DNA of 64,000 nt, taken from NCBI RefSeq assembly GCF_004337985.1, contig NC_043740.1, positions 4,339,030 through 4,403,029 of the forward strand, in the 5' to 3' direction. Shown in pieces: positions 10,877 through 22,430 of this stretch (position 1 is the first letter of the stretch; the number at the start of each line of letters is the position of its first letter). Origin of the DNA: Pyricularia pennisetigena. Its lineage: Eukaryota > Ascomycota > Sordariomycetes > Magnaporthales > Pyriculariaceae. Both the position numbers and the translations under genes were made by a program. The notes beneath the pieces were generated by a model. It did no database searches and was not told the origin of the DNA. It was given only the letters and a program-made list of their open reading frames with translations.

Positions 10877-13160
10877 ATGCCTGGAAATACGCCTATATAT
10901 TCCTCGTTTTCTCAGCAAATTGACGCATTTTTCCTCGGTTGCGATCCCGCAAACGCAGCGGGAGATACCGCCCCCAACGTGCACTTTTTCCCGGAATTAT
11001 TCGCCAAAACCAAAGCTTTTGGTAATATAAATTTATAATATAAATTCGTTTTTTTAACTATTATATGGTTTTTAAATATCCACAAACCCCCTAATATTCC
11101 TATACGAGTCCCATATTATAATTAAATATAATATATATACGGGTTTTACTCAATATGAAGAATGTTCTTTTGCTGGTAAAAACCGGGTACGGGAAAAGTA
11201 TAATGTTGCAAACCACATTAATTATTCGCAATAATACCATTATTATCCAAATAATCCCATTAAGCAAGTTAGGGTAAAAACAGCTGCGTAATATATAACG
11301 TTATCCCGCCGCGAACCCCAAATTAATCGACCAATCCATTTTAAACGTAAATATAAATATACGCTTTTTATTACCAAAATTAATTTTATTTAATGTAACC
11401 TTTTTTGGAACCCGCAAACCGTTTGTAAATATACGCACATTTTTTTAGGCCCGGAATAAGCTACCGGTTACCGGTTCCTTAAATTCCTTCGAAACCCTAT
11501 ATTCCACCAACGTATCGTATTTTTTATTATTAATAAATTTTATATAATTTTACAATGGAAGGATTTTAGGGAATCGTTTTCCAAATTGCATTTGGTCCGG
11601 GTTATTATATGAGCAAACGTATTTATATTCGGGTGTACCGTAATTTTTACAGCAAAAATTAAAATTTACGTTTTTAGTTAATTATATTATAAAAGGATAA
11701 TGCGTTTCGTTAAAACGCTTTTCGACCGATCCAAAATTACGATTATAATGTAATATTTGGAACGCAAAGCCCTAATTAACGATTACCGTCGTTTCCTATT
11801 CCTAATAGGGAATATTATATTATTATCCGCCTCCCGTATTTTTAAAATTATTATATATATGGATGCTAGGAACGGTATTATCCAAATACGCCAATTCCTA
11901 ATAAAAAAAATTCGTATTTAGGAAATTTACTAAACGAAACGCAACCGATATAATTATCCGGTACGATGCATTTATATTTAAAATCGATAAAATTAAAATT
12001 TACGCAAAATTTTCCAAACCGGATTTTAAAATTCGTATTATATTTTCCATTTTATTTTTAGGTATAAATATAAATATACCTGATATGGAACGCGTAATGC
12101 AATACGGCGCGTTAATATTAGACGATTTTGTAAACCTATAGTAAAAGTTCAAACGAACCGCACGAGGGTTAAACCGTAAAAAAACCGCATATTATTTTGC
12201 GACTTATTGGTATTTCCATACGCAGGGATTTATCGTTAAATATAAATTAACGAGGCTAAAATTATTAACCAGATTAATCAAATAACCCGCGGTATTACGA
12301 AAAAACGCTGAAAATTTACAAATTACCCATTTAAATTTTTTAATATATTTATAAACGCGGTTATTCCCTATTAGCTTTCCACGTGTTTTTAAATTTAATT
12401 TAAACGACAATAACCGGGTAAAAACGTCGGAAGTAAACTAAACCGGTTTTTCAAATAAATTCGAATTACGCGTTCCGCCCCATTAAATATAATAGGAAAT
12501 AATGATTAGGAAAAAAAAGGAGGCGCCAAATATACAAACTTTCGCGAACGGTAAATGTTTTCGACGAACCATTTTAAATTTTATATAGGAAACGAGTCCA
12601 TTTTTTTACAGTAAGTTAACTTAAAAATAATTGCAGCGCTTATGTCCACCAAATTGGAATTTTACCACTAATACCCCTCAAAAAACCGCCAATTAAAATA
12701 TTTACGAAAAATTCCAAAAAAAATTATATATTTAAACAGTTGGACAAATGGGGTATTTATTTTGCAATAATTATCCTTTTCCCAAGCCCGCGGCGGTTGT
12801 ACGATTTATTATCCAAACTAATATTACCCAAATTAATAGTATTTAATATCGTTTAAATTTTCGTCCATTTTTATAACCGGGAATGGACGAAAAACGATTT
12901 GCTGGAAAATATTCCGGATTTACGATTAATTAAATGGTTTAAACAATATAACGATTATTTCGTCGTTTAACTCCCACTAGTATACGAAAATAGGATACGA
13001 AATTACGCCTTATATTTGCACTAAAAAAAAGGAAAAAGCGGCGGAATTTAAATACGGTGGTATTTTAGGAAATAATTAATATAATCAACAATTATACGGG
13101 AAAATAAACCAATAAACGCCGACGAACGAATTAAACGGTATTAGAACCACAGGTTGAAAT
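10877..13160 (+). pseudogene. RecQ-like superfamily 2 DNA helicase, RIP-inactivated
   Basis: It starts at an ATG (MPGNTPIYSSFS). Read across stops and frames, it shows RecQ-family helicase motifs in order. A Walker A motif 'TGYGKS' lies near 11182-11199, followed by 'IIIQIIPLSKL' (motif Ia). Near 11550-11650, 'QWKDFRE..SKLHLVR' and 'IFGCT' match the RecQ W..FR..Y..L..LR and TAT region. Around 12040-12170, 'IIFSILFLGI', 'DMERVMQYG' and 'FKRTARG' match the Gly-rich motif V and the Arg-finger motif VI. Copy B gives the same motifs independently with different stops. Beyond 12200 the C-terminal part is lower in similarity, and the 3' boundary is an estimate. RecQ-like helicases are known in fungal subtelomeric elements (telomere-linked helicases); here the gene is inside a TIR transposon. 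A role in its replication or repair is inference. Confidence 0.65.
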
Positions 13161-14043
13161 GCTGGTTAGCGTTAACGGTTGTATAAATATCTACTATAGC
13201 AACGTTTATAACTTTCTGACCCAAAAATTTAAAAGCGATTAAGGCCAAATCCTAATTAAATTAGATAACGTATTTTGGATTATAAACGGGTCGACCGACG
13301 AAAAAGGTGACGTCGAGTTGGAATAATTAGGGGTAAAAGATTATTAAACAGTTTAAAGTATACAATTGTTAAATGTTAAAATCCCTAATTCATAGTTTAA
13401 ATAAAAAGAGCAAATATTGGATTATAATAATTGTTACGCAAATTAAAAACCTGGCTTATATATAAATTGGTACGGCGTAACGGTGCCCCGATTAAAAATA
13501 AAAGGGTTCGATATTGCGAATTATAATAACCGTTACGCTTAAATTCCGGAACTTTTAGCGTTTCCATTTTAATTTTATTTTAATAGCAAATAAACCCATA
13601 CGTAAATCCAATTATAAATACCTCCTTTTTTTATTAACTTCTTTTTTTTACAACAAAAAACCTTTTCCCGACCGCCAAATTCTTTTTGTAACAATTATTA
13701 CGAAATTGTGACGATTAAACCAGCGTTTAACTGTATATTAATAGGCGTAATCATTATTATAATCGCAAGATTGCCCCAGCAAATATTGCAACTATATTCG
13801 TTAGGAAACCTAATTAAAGTATTTTTAATTGGATAAAACTATTTATATTTTATCCACCCAAATAGGGATTAATTCCAATCGTACCGAAGGTAAATTATAA
13901 TCAGCCCCCCTATATCGTAAAAATACCACCCACCTGGTTAAATCCGGGGCAGTTTAACTAACCTTATTATAGTAATAATTACAATAATTGTTTTAATTCC
14001 CTAAAAAACGTGACAATTATTATAATTACGGTCGTTAGTTACC
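13161..14043. other. Spacer between RecQ-like and SNF2-like genes, rich in palindromes
   Basis: No gene. It contains several decayed copies of the palindrome near TTGTAACAATTGTTACAA (around 13428, 13520, 13686, 13968 and 14005). In copy B the chromovirus at 50837 is inserted near the left edge of the equivalent spacer. Confidence 0.5.
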
Positions 14044-14370
14044 ATAGCTCCCAAAAATCGCCAAAAAGGTAAAACCATTGCCCAAACCACCGCCAAATTT
14101 GCGTTGGGATATATACCCGTTAATATTAAATTATTTACCAGTTTAATAATTACACCGCAAAAAATAACCCGGATAAAACAAATTAACCAATATTTTAAGG
14201 ATTTGGAAAATTACGAGGCGGATATTATAATGGTTTTAAAACTAAATTTTGCATGTTTGAACCGTTTTATATTATAGAGTTATTTAAATGCAATTGGAAT
14301 CCCACTCAATTTTCCCCCTATTTTTAATAATAATATTAATAAGAAGTAAAATAATACCGATATGGATTCC

Positions 14371-14560
14371 GGCGATAACGAATCTGCCCCCGCCCCCGTC
14401 GATAAAAATGGAAATAATACCGATATAAACGCCGGCGATAACGAACCTGCCCCCGTCCCCGTCGACGATAACGGCGATAATATTTATATAAGCGAAAACG
14501 ATAACCGACTTACCCCCGCGTCCGTTAACGAGTGCAATAATAATATTAATATAAACGATA
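14371..14560 (+). repeat. Three 63-bp coding repeats (21 residues each)
   Basis: Consecutive units begin GDNESAPAPVDKNG, GDNEPAPVPVDDNG and ENDNRLTPASVNE. The equivalent in copy B is at about 49505-49700 on the reverse strand. An acidic, disordered-looking segment of the SNF2-like protein. Confidence 0.7.
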
Positions 14561-16828
14561 ATTATAATAAACCTGCCCAGGATTTCAATAACTGCCAATT
14601 GCGGATTCCCTTGGTATTTTTAAACCATTTACCAGCCTATTACCTCCATTACCAAAAAACCCCAAAAACCGGCCCTTTATATTATAACCGGAAATTATTA
14701 TTAACCCGGGACCCGCGCTACTAAATAGGCCGCCAATAATCCGTATATTTAAGGCCACCACCATTCGTCCAACCAAAATTTACCTTATTTCGGTATCGCG
14801 GACGTAACCCAAATTCGATTCGACGCCAAATAATGGATTAATAAATTTCGTATAACCCGAATATTATTTCCTATCGAAAAAAAATACGGATTTTTTGGAT
14901 CGTTTACCCGTCCCGTTATAAAAGGATTTTTAATTGGGTAAAAACCAATCCGTATCGGCGATAATTATTATAATTTGGCGCAGGGTAAGGAATATAAATA
15001 TTACCAGAACAATTCGCATAATACCCTATTTAAACTATATTAATTGCTTTAAAATTAATAATAATATTAATCCGCCCGCCTGGTTCGGTCGCGGAAATAA
15101 TATTTTCCGTAATACGAACGAAACCCTAATCGCCCAAACCCTTAAACGCTTTTTATTTTTTGTTAGCGTCGCCGCAGTAAAAACACGCGAGGAACACCAG
15201 ATTTTGGTATATTATTTTAATAATACTTCGTCGAATATAAACGAGGTAATAATCGTATTCAATTACGAAACGATAAATGCATTGGTATAATATAGTAATA
15301 TAATAGGTTAATGTTTTTTTTTATTGGATTGCGATAATTGTTACAATTTTTGCGCTAATATTTCCTGTTATTTATTATATTGTAATAGTTATTACAATTT
15401 TTTGCGGTAATATTCAACAATTATTGCTATAATGAAATAATTATTACAATTTGGCCTTTACCCTTTTTTATATTTTAAAATAACGGGTACAATTTTGATT
15501 ATTGGTTAATTTTTTAATCGCCGCCGTGTTCTGGTTTTTAATTTATTTTAAAATAAATTACCCCGGTAGATAAAGAAAAAGTAATAAAATACCCGTTTGG
15601 TAAAAGACCTTGGCCTCCGTACCGGCTATATTTAACGCTAAAGGTATTAAACCCATTTTCGATAGTTTGGCAAATCGCCGTCGTTTACCTTTTATCCCCC
15701 CTTTTATCCGTTAAAGCGACATTAACCTCCCCGGGTTAAAAATATTCGCAAACAAATTTAAACCGGTAATAATTCCCACGATCCTCGCCACGATATTAAT
15801 TCATTTGCCCATAATAACCACCGGACTTAATTTTAAAAACGGCGATTTAAAATTCAAAACCGTTAACCCTGGATTATATATTTATAACGGTTATTATATC
15901 GACGATTGGTTTAGGGCTTATTATTATTTCCTTTATTTTATCTTTCGCCGGTAGGGAAAAATCGTTGTTAAAAGTAAAAAAGGTTTTAACGATTTTGGTG
16001 GAAATTACCGCAATTTTTTCAAATTTAATATCGAACAATTTTCCACCCTATTTATTATCGCCGATTATACAATTATTACCGACAACGTTATCGTTTTAAA
16101 TAATTTGTATTTAATGCAATTTTAGCATCGTTTGGTTACCCGTTCGCGAACGGACTAAACCATCGACGTCGCCAATTTATTTGGTTTTAACCGCGTTTAT
16201 TATAATAGGACGATAATAACATTCGTTATTAACACCTGGTCCCGTTTTAAACCCATTGAGGTCGGACAGCTTAAAAAAAGGGTATAAATTAAATTTAAAT
16301 ATACCTATTAAATTTGTTAATATTCAAAGGTATTTTTAACAATTTGTACGATCAAGGGCGGTTCCATTATCCCATTTCTACCAAACCAAAAACCAAAATT
16401 ACCGAATCTTATCCCAAATTTTTTAGCGACGACCAATAAAACGATTTTCTTAATTTTATACAAACCCAATCCATTATCGCCGATCGATTTGCTAATATGG
16501 ACCGCGCAAAAGAGGAAATTTTTGAGGACGCCCGCGAAAAATTCCTAGCGGTTTTTTTGGTATATTATACGCAATTTTCCATTTGAATTAAAAATTATCG
16601 CTGGATTGGTTATTTTTTTAACGCAAACGCGATTTAGGCTGCTATAAAAGATTTGCGCTTTTTTTTAAAACATTTTACATATTAACGGTTTAAATACCGA
16701 TAATAAAATTGGTTTTAAATATAAAAAAATCAAAACTAAATATTTTGGGTTTAACTGGGATATATTTAATATCCTTTTGGTCATTATTAGTTGCCTTATT
16801 AACCTGTTGGTAACCTATATATATATTA

Positions 16829-16925
16829 TCCCTATTTTTGTAATTATTATTACAAATTTACCCCTATTTTTGTAATTATTATTACAATCCTGCCCCTATT
16901 TTTGTAATTATTATTTCAATCTCTG
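16829..16925 (+). repeat. 32-bp minisatellite, about three units
   Basis: Units of the form CCCCTATTTTTGTAATTATT followed by ATTACAA. Copy B has about four units (47109-47230). Each unit contains one arm pair of the recurring palindrome. It lies in a likely intron of the SNF2-like gene. Confidence 0.8.
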
Positions 16926-19900
16926 TTTTTTATTCAATTAATTTCTGTTTCGGTTTAAATGCCCATATTTTATTAAAACTGGAGCAATTAGCTTTTAAAA
17001 ATTGGTTAATAATCAATAAAATGGGTATAGGAAAAACGATTGTTTATTTTACGGCGATTTATATATGGTATATCCATTGCTAATACGACCGATTTATCCA
17101 CAATACCGACGGATATTTTCCCATTTTGATTTTCGTTCCAACTAACCTTATTTCGCAAATATTTAAAAAAATAATAACCAAATTCCCAACCCTCGACGTT
17201 AAATGCTATTATAATTTAGCCGAAATATGCGTTACCGATACCCCGCGAACGGCTGCCATCTTTACCCAGGCGCAGTTTTATAATTTTTTAATGAAATTCG
17301 CCGCCCGCAAATCTAATCCCAAATCTGCGGCTACGGTTATTATTACCTTTTATTCGATATTCCTAATCCGCAAAATTAAGCAATTGAACGAAATCCATAG
17401 GGCGGAAAAAGTGTTTAACCTATAATATATAAATAAAATTGTCGATTCCAATCCTTAGCAGCGCCCCCCCGACGTCGACAATTTCGACGATAGTTCCGAT
17501 CTTGAAAATAATTTTTAATAAATATTTTTTATAATAGTTATTATAATTTCGTTATCTTAATATATTTGTTTAAATTAAATAAATTTGTTAGGAACCGTTA
17601 ACGCAGAAACAGTCGGAAAACCGATTTTTCCACGGGTAAAAATACCGAAAATATCCGGCGTTTGGTTATATATTTACCATTTGGTACCCTTTTCTAAATA
17701 TATAATTAGAAACGAAATTTAATATATTCGTTACCGCGAATCGATAATATACCGCGCATTTCGCTTTATTTTTTATATTAATCGGTGTATAACCACTATT
17801 ACGCCGATTAATAACAAAATTAGGGATATTACTGGTTTTAATACCCTGGTTTGGGATAAAATTGCGATTTTTCTCGCCCGACCTAAAAACCTATTTTAAA
17901 AAAATATGTTTACGGTCGATTATATTTCGGAAAATAATAATTATTTAATCCTTTTTAATATCGATAAAAATATTAAAACCTCCCTGCAAAAGTTCGAATC
18001 AATGGGTTGAAAATGGTGGTTGTTTTACTTTCGAATTTTAAATTTTATAATTCCTATTATTATATTAAACGAAAAATCGTTAAAATTTTTTAAATATATA
18101 AACGTATTTACGGTACGTAGGAGTATAAATACCGGGCTTATTTCGCCCAACGGTATAATTATTTATCCCCGTAAACGTATTCCGCCCTATATTATTATTA
18201 TTAAAAAACTCCAATTTGGCCACCGTTTCGAAAACATTATATCGAATACCGAAACAATTTTTAAAAACATTATTACCGCTTTCGTGGGTGAAAAAACCGA
18301 CGATATTGGTCCCGCTCCATTAGGAATTTCTATTAATACGGATACCGCAGCTGGTAACCACAAAACCTCGGTTTTTTTAAATATAGGTTTTATCCGTTTA
18401 TTGCAATTTTTGGCAATCGACTATTTTAATAATTAATAATCCACGCCGATAATAATACCCGGGATGTTAATTCGGCGGAACTGGGTAAGCTATTGGCGTT
18501 AAAAGAAATGGTTTTTTAAGCCAAATACCGTAACGTCCGACAAAGTTTTAAAAAAAACTTATAGGAAAGAAAAACCCGTTTTGGATCGGTAATTGTAAAC
18601 GTTTTAATTTAATATAACGGCGACGGTTTTTTAAATTGGGTTTATTCGAAAACCTGCATTAATTTTAAAACGTTACCTCCGTCGGGTAAGGTTAAAATGG
18701 TCCATTTTATATTAAGCGAATCGCCATTTATTGCCCGCGTGGTTAAAATTTGTACAAAGGAAAAAAAAGGGTTAAGGCGTCCTAATTATAACGCCCAATT
18801 TTTGGATTATTTAAATATTAATTGGTTATATGGTAATAATTGTTATAATCCCTTTCCTTCCCTATAATTATCGTAACAATCTTTTTACTTGTTAATATTT
18901 TTAAACTGTAATAAATATTACAATAACTATTTATTTTTCCATTTTTGTAACAATTGTTACAATTTTTCATATACCTGTTAACTTTTTCCAATTTTATTGC
19001 TTTTATTTTGGAAAAAGATAGTTTCGGTGTAATTATTATCCGATTAGGTTTATCCCAAACCGAACGCGATAAAAATGTTTCCGATTTTACCGATTCCTGT
19101 TCCAGTTTTAACGTCTATATCCTAAATATTAACATTTCCAGCGCTGGTTTCAATTTGCACCCCAATTATTGCATTGGTATTATTATTTTTCTAATATGGA
19201 ACGCCAATATATAATTGTAAATTTGTGGGCGTTTAATTCGATTAAGTTAGAATAAACTTGTTATTTGGCCTATTTTCGAAATACGAGGTATTGTTTTCGA
19301 TTAGGTATGAAATCGCATATCCCCGAAGGCTAATACCCCTTTTTCTACTATTACGGCCGTTGCTAATATATAATAAATATTATTTGAATATATTATGCGC
19401 ATACGTTTCCCCAAAACTATCCAATTTCCAATTGTTAAACCATTCCTGGCGTATAAAATAATGGTAATTATATTTTCCTGGTCATTTAACTGTTTCGTCT
19501 GGATAATAAAACCCCCCCAGCATTTTATTATTCTTTATTTTAATAAAACGCGCCGTAAGGGCGAATTCTGTTTTCGTTTAATTTTAATGTTCGTATTAAA
19601 TATCCCTAAATAATTTAACGAATAAAATTTGGTCGAAAAAACGTCAATTTTTATTTTAACTTTGGGTCCAGTTTATATTACTTATTTACACCAGGATTAA
19701 AATGATGGCCGTAATACGTCTGCTAATTACATTAATCGTATATATTTGCTTTATTTCGATTTGACTATTATAAATTAAGGGTTTTTCGTAAAATTAATAA
19801 AATCAATTAAAAACAGCAATGGATCTTACGACGAAACCGCGACCGCGCGGGTTATCGGGGCCCCAATAAAGGATTTTAATTTTTGGGTTATGAAACGCCG

Positions 19901-20655
19901 GGAAACCAATAAACCGTTTAAAAAAAGCATTTTTAATAATAATAACGCCGACTTTATGGCGGTCGTTATGCCGTTTTTTTTATTTATCGATCTTGGCCTC
20001 GATTACGATAAATTTATATTTGATTCGTTAAAAAAACCCTGTATACCCATTTCGGAAAAGGATGACGAAAAAAACGACTTGGTTTTTGGATCCTTTACCG
20101 CGACCCCAATTCGGAAAAAAGGCGTGGCGTTAATAAACCCATTCCTAAAAAAATATTTAACGCTACCAAACGTTTTCGTTTCTTTCAATCGGTTTCGGTT
20201 TTTTTATTTTATTTTTTTTGGGGGTTTAGTGTTAGGAAATTGGGGGTTTTACATATATAATACTATAATTATTGTTATTATTTGGATCCGGTTTAATGGA
20301 TTTATTATTCGTAATAATAGGGTATTGTAATAACGGTGATTACCAGGAATTTCTTTGCTAAATTTATAATTGGCGGTGGATGGATAATAAGATTTATTTA
20401 AATAAGGAAAATAGATAAAAAACGGGTTATTTATGCGGCGGATTTTGGACGAAATTATATTTCGCTTTTTATTTCGGGCCAAATTTACGATTGGTATTTA
20501 TTTGTTTATATTTGCTGGTTTTGCGGACGTTATTATACTTCCGTTATTCGGGGGGAAAATTACCCTTATTTATTTATTAATTCCTTTTTACAATGGAACG
20601 ATTTTCGCTTTTACCCGTTTAAAATTGCGTAATTTGCCTTTTATTATTTTAAATT

Positions 20656-21744
20656 TTATACGCCTTTTTCGTCGGATTTTTCGTTTCCTCCGTCCAGCAA
20701 ATTTTTTTCGGTGTTAATTATACTACTAATATTTAACCCGTTTATCCGGTTATATCCGCTTTTTGGATTTGCCCCTATTTTTTTAATATCCGTTTAAAAT
20801 AACGCGTTATTGGGGCGCACGATTTTTTAATTAAATATTTCCAATTTATCCCCCATTAGTTTTTTCAAACCCAGGTATAATAAATCGGGACCGTCGAAAT
20901 CGAACCTGGGTAATATTTTAACTTTTTCGTTTCCCCAACTATTTTGGAATAGCAAATACGTATAATGGATTATATCGTAGTTGGTTAATATTATGTGGTA
21001 TTTGCTATTAATGCGTATACGGGCGATAATTTCCAATATTTTACGCACCGTAATTGCAATTAATCCCATCGTTATACAATTTAAAAACGTTTTTTCGCAA
21101 ATCGTGCGTGGAATTGCGGTTGTTTTTAATATTTATAGCGAAACCACTATTAATATATTTAATTATTAAATTTGCCGGTTCAAATCCATTCCCGGCCGTG
21201 GTATATTTTACGAACGCTAATTTTAAAATCCCGGTGCGCGGCGGTTAATTTGTAACCTTTAATCGTAATAACCAAATTAAATATAATATTTTAAAACCAT
21301 AATTTTTTGCTTTATAACCGTAAAAAAATAGGACCAATTGCGGTAATATAATTCCCAATACGCCGTAATTTCTTCGGTGGAACGCGTTTATTATTATTTA
21401 TAAAAAGTTAATTATTTGCAAATAACGGCGTTGCGTACGGAAGGCCATATTAATTTTGGGTTTTATATTCCATAATCCAATACCCGTTAAACCGCTAATA
21501 TAACCGGCGAATATATTGTCGTAAATATGATTTACTACGGAAATATATACGTTATATGGTATATCGGTGAACGCGTGTTTTGAAGCGTTTTTAAAAATGC
21601 GATCCTTTTCCAATAATCCGTTTTGGATAAATATAGCAATTATAATGTATAAAATACGGGACCGGAATGCATTTTATAAAAACCGTAAAGCGTGGTAAAA
21701 CTTCTTTTTATTTTTTTAAAATTCGCTGTATTTCCCCAATTTTA
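20656..21744 (-). pseudogene. DUF6589-like protein, C-terminal part (copy A)
   Basis: The 3' part of the gene that begins at 31561; the copia element at 21745-29765 separates the halves. Reverse-strand reading gives 'RIFKNASKHAFTDIPYN', 'GLWNIKPKINMAFRTQRRYLQ', 'NIKNNRNSTHDLRK' and 'FDFDGPDLLYLGLKKLMGD'. The same segments occur in the uninterrupted copy B gene. The pattern of a conserved A/V-DL..E..N followed by 'NST-D' matches my recollection of fungal DUF6589 proteins. The stop is at 20656-20658. See 39825-42734 for the whole protein. Confidence 0.5.
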
Positions 21745-22403
21745 TGTGAACATGGCTAGCGCAGGGCTTATTATATAAGCTACCCTGCATTATCTTATAA
21801 CGGCTAGCACGGGCTAATTTTATTAGTCACCCTGCATCGAATAAATAAATAAATAACAAATAAAACGTATACGCGTTCATACACACAAAGCTTTATATCT
21901 TACGTCTTTGTTCATAGTTTCAACAACAAAACAAATACGTCATATTTAATCTAGCTTAGTGGTATAATGCACGTACCATAATCTATATCATATATACGTT
22001 GAAGTGCGTGGGTTCGAATCCCGTTGTGGTCGCAGATTTTCTGTGCATGCATAAGCACAATAGGCCGTTAGGCTCAATGGGCCGTTAGGCTCAATAGGTC
22101 GGCAGGTTAGTCACATGAATAAGGCCAAATCATGTAACGTGACCCCGCATTCCGGACATCCGGATCGAAGATCTGCACCTACGGATTCGAACACGTAATT
22201 CATAATTTAGCCTTAGATTCATTACCTTCATAACCTTTATCGATTCAACGATTCAACGAATCGATTGTGCAACAACAATATATCATCTCTATTACCCGCT
22301 AGCAGACGGTTATTTGCCATTTTAACGTTCCATCAACCTTATACGTAATCCACTTTTCCCCGCGTTCAAAATTAAGCTTATTCTATCTCGTAACCTCCTT
22401 ACA
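21745..22403 (+). repeat. 5' LTR of the copia element
   Basis: Its first 95 bases are two tandem versions of a module GGCTAGC(G/A)C(A/G)GGGCT...ACCCTGCAT with internal hairpins. It then carries the polymerase III boxes (21952-22021) and an 18-bp tandem duplication (GGCCGTTAGGCTCAAT repeated near 22062-22098). Confidence 0.95.
21952..22021 (+). promoter_or_regulatory. tRNA-like RNA polymerase III boxes inside the LTR
   Basis: TAGCTTAGTGG (21952-21962) is a perfect A box and GGTTCGAATCC (22011-22021) a perfect B box, 48 bases apart, normal tRNA-gene spacing. A stem ACGTA...TACGT lies between them in the anticodon-arm position. The bases following the T arm (TGTGGTC) have no partner upstream, so there is no acceptor stem and this is not a functional tRNA. 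The A box has one change (TTAATGG) in the 3' LTR at 29107. Confidence 0.7.
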
Positions 22404-22430
22404 GGTTATGAGCCCGGATTAGCTCATACC
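22404..22430 (+). other. Primer-binding site matching the initiator tRNA-Met anticodon arm
   Basis: Directly after the LTR, GGTTATGAGCCCGG is complementary to the anticodon arm GGGCTCATAACC of initiator tRNA-Met. Copia and Ty5 are known to prime from an internal half-tRNA-iMet in this way. The same site follows the LTR at 63451. Confidence 0.75.

Larger units (their letters stand above)
14044..20330 (+). pseudogene. SNF2-like ATPase/helicase, RIP-inactivated, with likely introns
   Basis: The probable start is the ATA at 14044, a RIP-changed ATG (same change in copy B), giving xAPKNRQKGK. The N-terminal part carries three 21-residue Asp/Asn/Pro-rich repeats (14371-14560). SNF2 N-lobe: 'NKMGIGKTIVYF' near 17015-17050 (Walker A) and 'ILIFVPTNLISQIFKKI' near 17120-17170. 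SNF2 C-lobe: 'GLSQTERDKNVSDF' near 19048-19090, 'NINISSAGFNLHP' near 19130-19165, and 'ICGRLIRL' near 19220-19245 (motif VI). A conserved C-terminal part, 'KKGVALINPFLKKYLTLPNVF', lies at about 20115-20180. Non-coding stretches at about 15290-15480, 16830-16925, 17525-17555 and 18830-18960 interrupt the frame, are rich in palindromes, and may be introns. The end is approximate. It converges on the DUF6589-like gene; 20331-20655 between them holds no gene. A role in opening chromatin for transposition is inference. Confidence 0.6.

Noticed and set aside
16829..16925. CRISPR-like array
   Set aside because: The 32-bp units are contiguous and lack unique spacers; it is a minisatellite in a eukaryotic genome.
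19258..21250. Several hydrophobic open frames that look like membrane proteins
   Set aside because: Phe/Ile/Tyr-rich translations are typical of RIP-mutated DNA. The conserved readings here are the SNF2-like C-terminus on the forward strand and the DUF6589-like gene on the reverse strand.
21945..22034. A functional tRNA gene in the LTR
   Set aside because: A and B boxes are perfect, but the 3' arm TGTGGTC has no complement before the A box, so no acceptor stem can form.
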